Assembly (NCBI GenBank): GCA_029747015.1
Contig: JAKOGI010000025.1
Coordinates: 1,922,501 to 1,986,500 of the forward strand
DNA length: 64,000 nt
Direction of reading: 5' to 3'
DNA from: Carnegiea gigantea
Taxonomy: Eukaryota; Streptophyta; Magnoliopsida; Caryophyllales; Cactaceae
The notes under the pieces are model-generated. The model was given only the letters and a program-made list of their open reading frames with translations. It did not search any database and was not told the DNA's origin. Of the stretch, positions 1 through 10,871 are shown one piece after another (the first letter of the stretch is position 1; the number at the start of each line of letters is the position of its first letter). The position numbers and the translations under genes were made by a program.

Positions 1-2373
1 ATGTCCAATATTGAAGCCATGAAAAGAAAACTTCAAGACAAGTTGGAAGGAAAGAACTATTTACTTGTATTGGATGATGTTTGGGATACATTTGTGTGGG
101 AGCCTTTAAGATGTTGTTTACAAGAAATTGGAGAGTTGAGGGGCAATGCAATTCTAGTAACCTCGCGAGATAAGGAAGCATTGGCAAATTTGAAAACACA
201 CAGTTCTGAGCCTACGCAGCCCATGGATGATCCTTACATTCACGAATTGCCCAGGTTGCTAGAAACAGATAGTTGGTCCCTATTTGAGCAAAAGGTGGGC
301 AATGATTTGTTAGATTCTACTTACAAAGAGGAATTAGCAAGGATGATGCTAAGAAAATGTGGGGGTGTGCCTTTGGCGATCAAAACACTAGCAGGCTTGT
401 TACGATCAAGAAATGGCGTGCATCAATGGAAGGAGTTCGAAGCAAGTAGTATATGGAAAGAAGATGCCATCACTTTGCCAGCTTCTATCAAGCTAAGCTT
501 CAAGTATTTGCCATCTGTTGCACTGAAAAAATGCTTCATGTACTGTGCTATTTTTCAGGAAGATGAGATTATCGAAAAAGACATGTTGATCCAACTTTGG
601 ATGGCTCAAGGATTTCTTCAACATCCAGATGATGAAATGGAGACAGTTGGTGAAGATTACTTCCATGTTTTGCTGAACAATTCCCTTTTTCAAGATGCAA
701 AGTTTGATAAACTAGGTCACGTGATAAGCTGCAAGATGCATGATGCTGTCCATGCTTTAGCCTGTAAGCTCTCAAAAAATGATGTTACTCAGGAGATCCA
801 ACACTTATCATTTATAGGATGTGGAGATGTGAGTTCAATGTTCAAACATGGTGGCAAGTTGCGTACATTGTCCGTATTTTTTGAGAATGTCACCTTGAAG
901 ACTGTCAAGAACTTACGTGTCCTGAGCTTGGTAAGCGTTATTCTAGGAGAGTTGCCTGATTCAATAGGTGAGCTGAAGCATTTGAGGTACTTGGATATCC
1001 CATACAAGTGGATACCAAGTCTTCCTGATGGGTTTACTAGACTTTACAACTTGCAAACCTTTAGATTTAATGGTTTTATTCCTATTTCGGAGTTTCCTAT
1101 GCTTCCCAAAGGAATCACTAAATTGGTCAACCTACGACATATCTCTCACCGTACAGACTCGTATGTCATGGGTATACCAGTTGGCTTAGGAATGTTGACA
1201 TGTCTCCGAACATTGCCGGTTATAGATGCAAGTGCAGGATGGGGTGGAAGGTTGGGTGAGCTGCAGTTTTTGTCTAAACTTGAGGGACGGTTAACCATAA
1301 AGCATCTTGAACATGTGGAAATTGAAGAAGCTAAGAAGGTCAACTTGGGGAAGAAGGAAAACATAAAGGCATTAGAGCTAAGATGCGACTCCAATGACAA
1401 CACAGAAAATAAAACAATGGAGGTAGCAGAAGCTCTACAGCCACATTCTAATTTGGCTTCTCTTAAGATTTATGATTATGAAGCTATGGCACTGCCACAA
1501 TGGGCGACAAAGATGGTGGGATTTGACGGCTCTCCTTTTAGCAACCTTGTGTACCTCGAGATTTATGACGCCAGAGGTTTGGAGAACCTGGCAATATCGT
1601 TGAAGAATTTAGTTGCTCTAAAGAAACTTCGTATAATATTTTGTGATTACGCGATAAGCCCCCCACAGCATCTGGGGTGCCTCGTGTCCCTCCAGAAATT
1701 GATCGTGCAATTTTGTAGCAAGATGGAAAACCTTGTTGCGGACATGACTGCTTTAGTACATCTTCGGAAGGTCACGATTTCAGAGTGCACGAACATGACT
1801 TGTTTGCCAATCGGATTATCTAACCTCCCAAGACTTGAGGCTTTGAAACTTGGTCCATTCAGCACAGAGTTAGAAGTGTTCCCTTTTCCAACAGATAACC
1901 GTGATTATGAGGATCAAAATTTGAATGGCTGCAGCAAACAATCCAAAACCACGACACCGACGATGATAATTAAACAAGAAACAATAATCAAGAGAAAGTT
2001 TGAATCCCTTGTGGAGCTATCGTTATACGGGTGCGGAATGGATAAAGTAAAGAACCTGCCAAACCAAATCCAACATCTCAGTCAACTTCGGTCTCTTATT
2101 ATCTTCGCGTTTAATGGCTTGGAAGCTTTACCAGAGTGGCTCGGGAGCTTAACATCTTTGCACCGTTTGGAACTTCATGTGTTGCCAAATCTCAAGTGTC
2201 TGCCTTCGGAAGCTGCTATGGGTCGCCTCTCTCAATTGACATCATTATATATTAGTATTTGCCCCTTATTAGAGGAAGCATGTGACAAGAAAACAGGAAC
2301 AGAATGGTCTAAAATTCAGCACATTCCGGACATCAAATTTCAAGACGTTCCTAACATCAAAATTATCGACTGA
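1..2373 (+). CDS. CNL-type NLR disease-resistance protein, 5' end outside the window
   Basis: The frame is open from base 1 to a TGA at 2371-2373 (790 residues visible, no intron). It encodes the C-terminal part of an NB-ARC domain followed by leucine-rich repeats. Visible motifs in order: kinase-2 LLVLDDVWD near residue 22, RNBS-B ILVTSRD near 51, GLPL-type CGGVPLAIKTLAG near 120, RNBS-D CFMYCAIF near 178, MHD-type KMHD near 246, then irregular LRRs from about 290 to 770. The Trp ending kinase-2 points to the non-TIR (CNL) class. The P-loop and coiled coil are absent, so the ATG at base 1 is almost certainly an internal Met and the gene starts upstream. Family knowledge: cytoplasmic immune receptors that switch on ADP/ATP exchange. 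The pathogen specificity cannot be told. Confidence 0.9.
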   Translation: MSNIEAMKRKLQDKLEGKNYLLVLDDVWDTFVWEPLRCCLQEIGELRGNAILVTSRDKEALANLKTHSSEPTQPMDDPYIHELPRLLETDSWSLFEQKVGNDLLDSTYKEELARMMLRKCGGVPLAIKTLAGLLRSRNGVHQWKEFEASSIWKEDAITLPASIKLSFKYLPSVALKKCFMYCAIFQEDEIIEKDMLIQLWMAQGFLQHPDDEMETVGEDYFHVLLNNSLFQDAKFDKLGHVISCKMHDAVHALACKLSKNDVTQEIQHLSFIGCGDVSSMFKHGGKLRTLSVFFENVTLKTVKNLRVLSLVSVILGELPDSIGELKHLRYLDIPYKWIPSLPDGFTRLYNLQTFRFNGFIPISEFPMLPKGITKLVNLRHISHRTDSYVMGIPVGLGMLTCLRTLPVIDASAGWGGRLGELQFLSKLEGRLTIKHLEHVEIEEAKKVNLGKKENIKALELRCDSNDNTENKTMEVAEALQPHSNLASLKIYDYEAMALPQWATKMVGFDGSPFSNLVYLEIYDARGLENLAISLKNLVALKKLRIIFCDYAISPPQHLGCLVSLQKLIVQFCSKMENLVADMTALVHLRKVTISECTNMTCLPIGLSNLPRLEALKLGPFSTELEVFPFPTDNRDYEDQNLNGCSKQSKTTTPTMIIKQETIIKRKFESLVELSLYGCGMDKVKNLPNQIQHLSQLRSLIIFAFNGLEALPEWLGSLTSLHRLELHVLPNLKCLPSEAAMGRLSQLTSLYISICPLLEEACDKKTGTEWSKIQHIPDIKFQDVPNIKIID

Positions 2374-3977
2374 GTATAACTTTCTAAACTCCAAAGTCAT
2401 TTGATGAAGTTTATATACCATCTTTGGAGACTTTAAACCATCTCACATTGTAAAGAAGTGAGGTACTTAATAAAAAGTATTACTATGCTATCAAATTAAA
2501 ATGCCCCCTCACCCAAAAAAAAAAAGAACCAAAAAAAAAAGGATCGGTATTGATTTCTGAGACAAGTATTGGTTAAAGGCTTGATTGGGTTAAGCCTTTT
2601 GTTAGTGTATTGCTTAAACATTCAAGATCTAGTTTAGCTTTGTCATCCAACTTAAAAATATGAAGCTATAGAATATCTGCCATTGTGGTGAATCTTGAAA
2701 CATCACTATCATATAGCGATTGATATGAGAATTCATGCTTCAAGTATTTGTTCATTATGTACTTGGACCTTTGTTTCCTCTGAATGTGTATCTCATTCCA
2801 CATTTTGATACAGATGACTATAGAAGAATGAAGTCACAAACTTTAAACAGCTGATTGAGGGGGGAAAAGAGCCATTGGATAAGGCAGTCGACTGTCCAGT
2901 CGGCATGAAACAATTGGGAGTGGGTGCTGGGGACTTAGGGTTATGATTGAGTGTACATAACTTCGACTGTCCCGTCGGCAATGGAGTAATGCTAAGCGTC
3001 TAAGAAAGAGAGAAAGAGAGGGAGAGAGTCTCAAGTAAGCAACTAATTGGGAGTGGGTGCTGGAGACTTAGGGTTATGATTAGATGATATATTTTAGATA
3101 TGTAAATTTTATATTTGATTTTAATTATTTAATAAAATAGTCAGATCGGATTAAAAAAATCAGACCGGATATCTTCCATATCGAATCTGATTCGAATCCT
3201 ACCTAGATTCAGATTATTTTTTTCTGACTCAGATTCGAATATATTTTTTTTCTCGAATCCAAATCAGATTATTTTAATTCAGATCGAATGAAATGTGCTT
3301 CGAACTCGAACACAGTTGTCATCCCTATTTAAAACTTAGGTTATAATTTGTAAAATAATCTTACGTTTATAAACAAGGGCTATTATATATAAGTTATTTT
3401 TATACTTCCTGAAAACGCACCCCTTGTATCTGGAATCCCCTTTCAATAAAAAAGAAAAAAGTTATACAACCCAAATCACACCATATCACTGAGCTTATGA
3501 TATAAAAGATTAGAAGTTGTCACTCACGGCCCACCCAGGCCTGAAGTGACCCAACCGACACTGATCATGCGGAACTCAGCATGAAACAATGGGTTTGAAA
3601 GATCGCCTCTTTATCACAACCATCAAGCTCTGGTTGAAAGTTGGTAAAGAAATTGTTGCTAAATCATTTTCTCTACCACATTTTAATTTTTAACATTTCT
3701 TTTACGACATTATTATCAAAGAAATCACGCCCCATCTGTAGTGGATAGCTAGATCTCCAGTCTCACTCTGACATTGCACTGCCAACTCTCACTCTCTTTC
3801 CTTCACTGAAGGTACGCACTTTCTCTCCCAAATCCTTGGTTTGCTTCTATTCTATGCAATTCAATGTGAATTTAGGTTACCCAATTAGAGATTGTGATTG
3901 AATATGTTGAATTTTGCACATGGGTGGTGTTCTTTACTGAATTTCGTTAAAAAATTGGATTGAAAAACTTGTAAAAG
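2374..3977. other. Intergenic region with short direct repeats
   Basis: No gene seen. A 38-bp near-identical direct repeat lies at 2912-2949 and 3045-3082, and a second short repeat pair (core TCGACTGTCC.GTCGGCA) lies near 2888 and 2962, so a roughly 75-130 bp unit has been partly duplicated. Around 3140-3330 there is a degenerate run rich in AGATTCGAAT-like words, probably old repeat DNA. I looked here for the missing first exon of the downstream GMPPA-like pseudogene and did not find one. Confidence 0.6.
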
Positions 3978-5292
3978 GGTACTCGGTTCAGACCACTTTC
4001 TCTGAATATACCAAAGCCACTTTTTCCTTTCGCTGGGCAGCCTATGGTTCACCATCCTATTACAGCTTGTAAAAGGGTATATTTTCTTTGACTAATTTAG
4101 CAATGATATAATTCATTTGCTGCGTGTTTGGAGGTATCTGCCTTCATGTTGGATCGTATGATTGGTTGCTCAAACTACTACTTTCTTAAATGGCTGATTC
4201 CAAACCTGGCACAGATATACTTGGTTGGTTTCTATGAGGAGCGTGAATTTGCAGTATATGTGTCTTCCATATCCAATGAGCTTAGAGTCCCTGTCAGGTG
4301 AATTCTTCCTTGTTGAATTATGTTATTTGGATGTTCTGATTATCAAAATTTGAAGCTTGAGGTATATTGTTAAGCTTGAGGTATATTGTTTGTGGTGGCT
4401 TAGATACTTGAGAGAAGACAAGCCTCATGGTTCTGCTGGTGGGCGTACAATTTCAGGGATATAATCATGGAAGATAGCCCGGTTTTAATCTCTTCCCTTT
4501 TACTTTTAACCTCTTTCTCATCTTATCCTTTGTAGCGTACCCCTCCCCTAGGCGAAAAAGTATCATGATTGCTTTTTTCTGTCTTGCAGTCGCAAATTTT
4601 CTTGCTAAGTTGTGATGTTTGCTGCAGTTTTCCATTGCCAGAAATGCTGGGTAATCTACTAATATTTTGCGCAGTTGATAATAGTTTGTTGCCTTGAGTT
4701 AGGCTTCATTTTTCATGTCTGATTGCAGAGGCTCACAGGAGATACAGAGGGATGGGAACTATACTAGTAAGCAAGGTCCGTCAAACATGTGTTGTGTTGT
4801 CTCCATGAACCTTATTAATGAAGCAGCTCCATTAGTTATTAGCTCTTCAGTATATTAAAATTTTGGCAAGTGTATACTACAGGTTTCAGCAGAGTCCGCC
4901 AGCCAGTTTGGTGAATTGGTTGCCGATCCGAACACTAACGAGGTTTTGCATTGCACTGAGAAGCCTGAAAGTTTGTATGTACAACATCCTCCCTTTGAGT
5001 TTAGCTTTTGTTTTGTTCTTTTTAATGATTTTGATGCATTAGATAGATTATTGAACAGCTCAAATCTCTAGATGCTATTTGTTTCTTCATGCTCCAATTT
5101 GTTCTGATGTGGCTGTTCCCTGCAGTTTAGTGATAAAATAAATTGTGGGGTGTATGGTTTTACCCCAGACATATTCAACGCCATCCAAGATGTATCAACT
5201 CATCGGAAAGACACTGGTGAGTTAACTAGAATTCTCATCCTCTTTCATTTTTTTTTTTTAATCCCTGCACTTATTTTGGCAATTTTGCATAT

Positions 5293-5495
5293 CCTTATTT
5301 TTTTTATAAAATGTTTTCACAAAATTTCTTTTTTTATAAAATGTTTTCACAAAATTCGTTATTGTGGGTCTTTTGGAATCAGCCTCTCTATGGGCAGAGA
5401 TGCTTGTAGTAGTAAGGTTGCCTATATCGGGATCTCCCCACATCTTGCGAAAGCGGGACACACATTGGGAGGTATTGTTGTATTGATTTCGACAA
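5293..5495 (+). mobile_element. SINE-like retroposon copy in pseudogene intron
   Basis: This segment shares its whole layout with 45175-45362: ATAAAATGTTTTCACAAAAT at the left, CAGCCTCTCTATGGG in the middle, GCGAAAGCGGGAC, then GGGAGGTATTGTTGTATTG at the right. The ending resembles the TTG/TTA-type 3' tails of plant RTE LINEs and the SINEs that use them. The left part carries a local duplication of the ATAAAATGTTTTCACAAAAT word. Flanking duplications are not clear at this copy. Confidence 0.6.
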
Positions 5496-6066
5496 TTCAA
5501 AATGCTATTTCATAACTCTGTCAGTGGCATCTTCTTCAGGAGGGCCAAAAAAAAAAAAAAAAAAAAGAGATCTTGCGTTCTCTTTTTGGTGTCTCCGAGA
5601 ACCGGATTGAGATAACTAATATTGCATTCAAATGGATATGTGGAACTGATTGACCCTCTTGTATGGTTTTTAGAAGGTGGGAAACCTGACCTTGTTGTGA
5701 CATCTATTATGAGGAAATCACCAAGGCCTTTATCCCTCTTTTGACTGGTTTGTAGATTGCTTGGAAGTTTAATCATTGCATATCCTTGATTAGAGCCTCA
5801 TATATCTCAAATGTTACACATTAACAGCTTTTATTTTCTAGGTCAAATGTTACACATTAAAAGGCATGCTACAAAGCAGCAGGGTTGCATAATCACGAAA
5901 ATCAAGCAATTAATCGAACAAATAAGCATGCCTTTTAATAACTCAGGGTAGAATCAAGTTTTGAATTCATATCAAGCAATTTAATCGAGTAAAGGAGCAT
6001 GCTTTTCAACGAATCCGTTTTAGCAGCCTTATTAATCTTTCAATTTGGACTAATCCGAACAGTTTA

Positions 6067-6408
6067 GGCTCTGATACCACTGTAGGAATAAATTGGATTA
6101 ACCTGGATGCGGAAATATACTGTCGATAATAGTCCATGGGTATAAAGAATACCAATCACGCCAATAACAATACCAAGTGACTACTAGAGTCATTTTAGGG
6201 TTTCACGTCCTAAACTCGAGAACTCGATAGATGGTAGTTCGGCCATGAGAGAGAAGTAGGAGAATATGGGAGATATAATATTCGCGTCATTGCGTCTACC
6301 AAGGCTAACCCCCTTAAACCCCTTTATATAGGTGAGGGGTTAGCAAGGGTTGTCGCCCTAGGCGACTTAAGTGGCCGTTGGGCGTAATCTCATTAGGCCT
6401 GTCCAACA
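6067..6408 (-). mobile_element. LTR with tRNA-iMet primer-binding site (LTR retrotransposon or TRIM fragment)
   Basis: Read on the minus strand, 6408 to 6081 starts TGTTGGACAGG and ends TTCCTACA (TG...CA), holds a TATA-like CTATATAAAG near 6330, and is followed after one base by TGGTATCAGAGCC at 6079-6067. That motif is the standard plant primer-binding site complementary to initiator tRNA-Met. About 230 bp of internal sequence follows (to near 5835). No second LTR, gag or pol is visible, so this is a fragment or a short non-autonomous element. It lies inside an intron of the GMPPA-like pseudogene. Confidence 0.7.
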
Positions 6409-8954
6409 GCAGGTATAGGATTTTATGGTAAATTGACAACTTGTATACGTGTGATCTTTTTGCCTATGTTGTAAACTATGCAAATATATCTTGTTTTGCA
6501 CTGAAGATTTTTGAGTTCACCTAATGCTCCCAGGCTCATGCGCCTTATTACACCGAAGGAAAGCGCCTAATTTGCAACTGAAACAGTTTGTCAATGGATG
6601 TTAAAGCTGATATGTAAATTTCTCAAATAATAATTTGTTAATATGAGACCACAACTTGTTTTAGGCTGCTATTTTCTGATCACCATATTAAAACATAATG
6701 CTGAATAGCACGGGCTCCATGTCTGACTGCATTGAACTATAATCTTCATTGTCTTACCTAAAGCAGATGGCATTACTAGATGCACATCTAGTATTGCTGA
6801 ATGCCAACAGATATTTACGATATTCAACTTGATTATTTTAATGAGGATATTGGCGAAATATGTTGTGGTGACTAATGCTTTATAGGATGTGCTCTGTTTA
6901 CATCCTATATTCCCTGCAGCCAACTTGAGACGTGTGTCCAGCTTTGAAGCTCTCCAATCTGCAACGAAGTATTATTCTTCTCTTTTCACGTTGTTTTTCT
7001 GTTTCAATAGACTGTTGTCTTCATAGACTTTTGTTACTCTGTGTTTAGTGCGTTGCAATTTGCTATCTTTGTTGGGTATATTGAATGTATTTAGTGGACG
7101 TCAACCTTTGGCAGACGTGTGGAATTACCTTACCTTGCAATTTCCGGTTCCATGTATATAGTCATATTAACAGAGTCCATGGGGGTTGCATGCTGTTAAA
7201 ATGCTACATCTCCCAGTAGAGCTCTACTCCAGTCAATAGTAGACAAGTAGTCACCTGCTTATAATGCTGGTTATGTGCTGTTGCCCATCAGCATCTCCAG
7301 CGAGCAGAGATTTGGTCCACCGATCACGGTAAAACTGAACATGACAAAAATGTAACAATATGTGATGCATTGGAAGCCATTTTGTAGTCTTGTGGGAGCT
7401 GTCTTATATTTCCTTCATTCCAAAATGAATGTCAATTGCCTTAAAAAAATGGACTGCTTTAAAATCTTGTGGGCATATATTATATCACTCTGATACTACC
7501 CAAAGACCTTCCCTTATTTACCCAATCTATATATGCTGCCAGCCTGCTTGCGGGCCTGTCACTTCTGGAAATTTGTGCACTATCTTGAACTTGAACTTAA
7601 TGGGAGTATTCAGTTTTTGACATACTCAATTGTAGTCATGTCTTAACATTTTGGCACTTGGAGCCTGTTTCTATGCTGGGGCTAGTGTATGGAACTGATC
7701 TATGTAGTTTGTTGCCTTGATTTATGATAAACATGGTTGTCAGTAAGGCTTGTCAAATCTCGTGATCTGTTGCCCTAATTATAGTTTCCCGTTCAGGAGT
7801 CTGCCCTCAGATTTCGTGAGATTTGACCAAGATATTCTAACGCCTCTTGCTGGGAAGAAGCAATTGTATGTTTATGAGACCATGGAATTCTGGGAGCAGA
7901 TGAGGACTCCAGGGGTAAGTCAGTTCCAAATAATCTATACCTGATTGCTATGTATCTTACTGCCGTCAAGTCGGTTTCAAGTAATTTATGCCTAATTGCT
8001 ATGTATCTTACTGCTGTCTTCACTCATTCATATTTTCCAGAATGTCTCTGAAATGTTCTGGTCTGTATCTCAATCAATTTCAAGTCACTTCACCTCATCT
8101 TTTGGCAAGTGGTGATGGTGCAAAAAGTCCAACTATAACTGGCAATGTCTATATCCATCCATCAGCTAAAATACACTCCACAGCTAAGGTATCTACTGCA
8201 TACTGCTTATGGACAATGCCTTTCTTTTTACCTTTTTCTTTTGAGATTTTAAAAAAAAAACTTATGCGTATATATTTCAAAAACACCATGGAGCGCATCT
8301 ACAATGGAAATGTTGGGTCAAACATGAAACCAGAGTACCATAAATACGTCGTCCTCTAAAAGTACTTAACTAATAGCATCCTCAGGTGCTGATCTATGAT
8401 CATGTAACAGAGAGTCCGTTTTTAATATTGGATGGTTCATGTCTAAAATTGCTTCTTGGGGATGATGACAGATTGGTCCAAATGTGTCTATTTCTGCAAA
8501 TGCTCGTGTTGGAGCTGGTGCAAGGCTTATCAATTGTATTATTCTCAATGATGTTGAAATCAAGGTGATTAAACCGGGTGAAAGTTAGCAACTTGAGCAT
8601 ACAATGATACACAGTAACTGACCTACGAGATTGCACTTTACAGGAAAATGCAGTTGGGAAAATGCAGTTGTTATCCATTCAATTGTTGGATGGAAATCAT
8701 CAGTTGGGAAATGGTCCCGCGTCCAGGTGAGTTCCAAAGCTTGAGTTCAGTAAACATGTATATGCTTCCTCAGTGAATGACAAATTGGTATTGAGCCATG
8801 GATACGCTTCTTTACTGTCTTCTAGGCCATGGTCTTGAAGATGTATAATAGCTTTGTTTATTTCGTCTTTTCAAGATTTTTCTGAGCTGAAATCTTCTGC
8901 ATCTTCATGAAAAGAGGCGGCTAACTTTCTGCAGATTTCAGAATTTTTTTATAG

Positions 8955-9075
8955 AATTTTTTTTTGGGATGGGTAAATTGACACACACAGAGCCTAGGGA
9001 AAATTGAACCCTCGTCTCCCTTGTGAAAACTTAAAGCGAAAACTAAGCGCCCTACCACTAGGCTACCTTGTGATG
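8955..9075 (-). mobile_element. tRNA-derived SINE head
   Basis: On the minus strand the segment reads CTAGTGGTAGGGCGCTTAG (A-box like) and, about 30 bases on, AGGGTTCAATTTTCCC (B-box like), the internal RNA polymerase III promoter of a tRNA-derived SINE. It does not fold as a complete tRNA. It sits in the intron before the penultimate block of the GMPPA-like pseudogene. Confidence 0.5.
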
Positions 9076-9625
9076 TTAGGAGTTTCTGATCTTTTATTTC
9101 ATGCTTTATTACAGGCCGAAGGAGACTACAATGCAAAACTTGGAATAACCATTCTTTGCAGCTGCCTTTTTTTACTTAAAGCTATTGTCTATTACCCTAA
9201 CCAAGTAACCAGCCCCCCTCATTATTCACTGTTTGGTGTGTCAATTTTTACAGGGGATTCCGTGACTGTAGAAGATGAAGTGGTGGTGATCAAGAGCATT
9301 GTGCTCCCAAACAAGACCCCTAACCTGAGTGTACAAGAGGAGATAATATTGTAGTTATGCAAGATAGATTCTTCCCCAATTGCTTTTTTCTTCGCTCTCT
9401 CTCCCCTTCACTTGATATATGTTTTTCTTTACTGTGTTTCAGTTGCTTCATGCCTTCAAGTGTGCATTTGTATAATTGTACACGACATTACTTTTGCTGA
9501 GAGTAATAAATGAAGCCGTTCTGTTAGTGTACTTCTTGGCCAAAAGCCTTAACTGAATAATAGGATGAACTTCTCATGTATTTCCTCTAGCTGTTCAAAG
9601 ACCAGTAGTCAATTTTCCTTTCCTT

Positions 9626-9975
9626 GACAGCAAAAATTGATGTGAAATCCGAGCCGCTAGAGTGATATCTTCACTCTAGCTTCAATATGAGCTCTTGTTT
9701 AGCCAAATGGTTAATCTGCCTGTCTTGCGTAACTGTTGCAAAGATCAAATTTTGATATGGACTCCGGCAAATGGTCACTTTGCCTGTCTTGTGTTTCATT
9801 GACAGCAAAAATTGATGTGAAATCCGAGCCGCAAGAGCGATATCTTCACCCAAATTTCAATAGGAGCTCTTGTTTAGACAAATGGTTAATTTGCCTGTCT
9901 CGTTTAACTTTTGCAAAGTTCAAATTTTGTTATGAACTCCTGTTTAGCAAACGGTCACTTTGCCTGCCTTGTTTG
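9626..9975 (+). repeat. Imperfect tandem duplication of about 175 bp
   Basis: Two units, starting at 9626 and 9801, both begin GACAGCAAAAATTGATGTG and proceed in parallel (GAGCTCTTGTTTAG, AAATGGTTAAT, TGCCTGTCT, CAAATTTTG, GGTCACTTTGCCTG) with scattered substitutions. Each unit holds a TTTAGcCAAATGGTTAAT word resembling a tRNA A-box, so the unit may be a degraded SINE. Confidence 0.7.
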
Positions 9976-10871
9976 GAGTTGCATAACTCCAAGCCTCAGC
10001 TCTGAGCCCCACTTCAGTGAATCTAAATTGAGTAATTTTTTGCGTCGTAGTTGTACCGTTGGTCAAGGGACAGGGATAGTACGAATGTACGATCTCAACT
10101 GTGTAAGGCATAAGCTTCTCAACAACAATCTTTATACCAAGTTCGTGAAGTTTTCATATCACAATGTTTCTTAGATTAAAAAGAAAAAAAACACAAACAT
10201 AGCTATTAGTCATATGATATATGAATTGCATAAGCTGGAAGCACTTTCCCCTCGATTCTTTTTTCTGAGAAGAAATCAGTATTGCAAATTGCAACACACT
10301 TTAAGAATCTCAGATTACCGTCCTCCATTGGAGATCGCAAATTCCTGACCACAAGCATAGCGTACATTGATCAAATTCATGGTGGGTCATCTTTTCTGGC
10401 CCATTGATGGAATCAAATGATTACTTTGCTGAACACAAATCTCAACTTCTCTGAATTGCCATATAATCTGTTGTACAATCAAATGAGAAACAGCTGCCAG
10501 TCTGTTAGCAATTTTTCTTTACATCAAGCCTTGAGCCAAGGTCATCGCTGGCATTTTCCAGGGCAAACCTCCAAAGATGCCCAAGTCACGTTAGCCTAAG
10601 ACTGACCCATCTAATAAGCCTTACAATTCACATCCTGCAGTTCAGATGAGACATCCCTGCTCCAGAATGTCTCTCCTGTACCTCATCTGACTCCCCCTCA
10701 CATCGTTGAGCATTGCAATGAAGAACTACTGTGTGAGCAAGCCTTCCCACTATTGCGGATGGCCTAGGTTGTGGCGGGCTTTTGTTGCATTGAGAAAATG
10801 CATCATAAATGTCAGGCCAGCTCTTTGAAATGAGAGCAACACAGATGTGCTCTAGTAGTTTTGAAGAGATG
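9976..10871. other. Intergenic region 3' of the E2F gene
   Basis: No gene seen. A perfect 9-bp inverted repeat TCAGATGAG / CTCATCTGA lies at 10642-10650 and 10682-10690, with a 7-bp inner pair (GAGACAT/ATGTCTC). It lies in the 3' flank of the minus-strand E2F gene and could be a hairpin in its 3' UTR. Confidence 0.4.

Larger units (their letters stand above)
3978..9354 (+). pseudogene. KJC1: GMPPA-like (KONJAC type) mannose-1-phosphate guanylyltransferase pseudogene
   Basis: Thirteen exon-like blocks match plant GMPPA/KONJAC proteins in order: 3978-4075 ([22 protein letters not shown]), 4197-4297, 4404-4481, 4590-4650 (CDVCCSFPLPEML), 4729-4775, 4883-4974, 5126-5216, 6920-6968, 7797-7914 (GKKQLYVYE), 8041-8188, 8472-8564, 8644-8726, 9115 to about 9155, and 9254-9354 (ends SVQEEIIL and stop). 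Lesions: no exon with a start Met and the VGGPTKG nucleotide-binding signature; CTG instead of an AG acceptor before 4197; a one-base loss near 4441 after HGSAG that leads to a stop; one extra G at the 7914 junction; a perfect 14-bp tandem duplication at 8643-8656/8657-8670; and no GT donor after 9155. Family role: GMPPA-like proteins stimulate GDP-mannose synthesis. A working copy presumably exists elsewhere (inference). Confidence 0.85.

Noticed and set aside
1..3. ATG at base 1 as the NLR start codon
   Set aside because: A functional NB-ARC needs the P-loop upstream of kinase-2; only about 20 residues precede kinase-2 here, so the gene must begin before the window.
10642..10690. Inverted repeat as a bacterial-type terminator or a microRNA hairpin
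   Set aside because: Rho-independent terminators do not apply in a plant nucleus, and the 9-bp stem with a loose loop is too short for a miRNA precursor.
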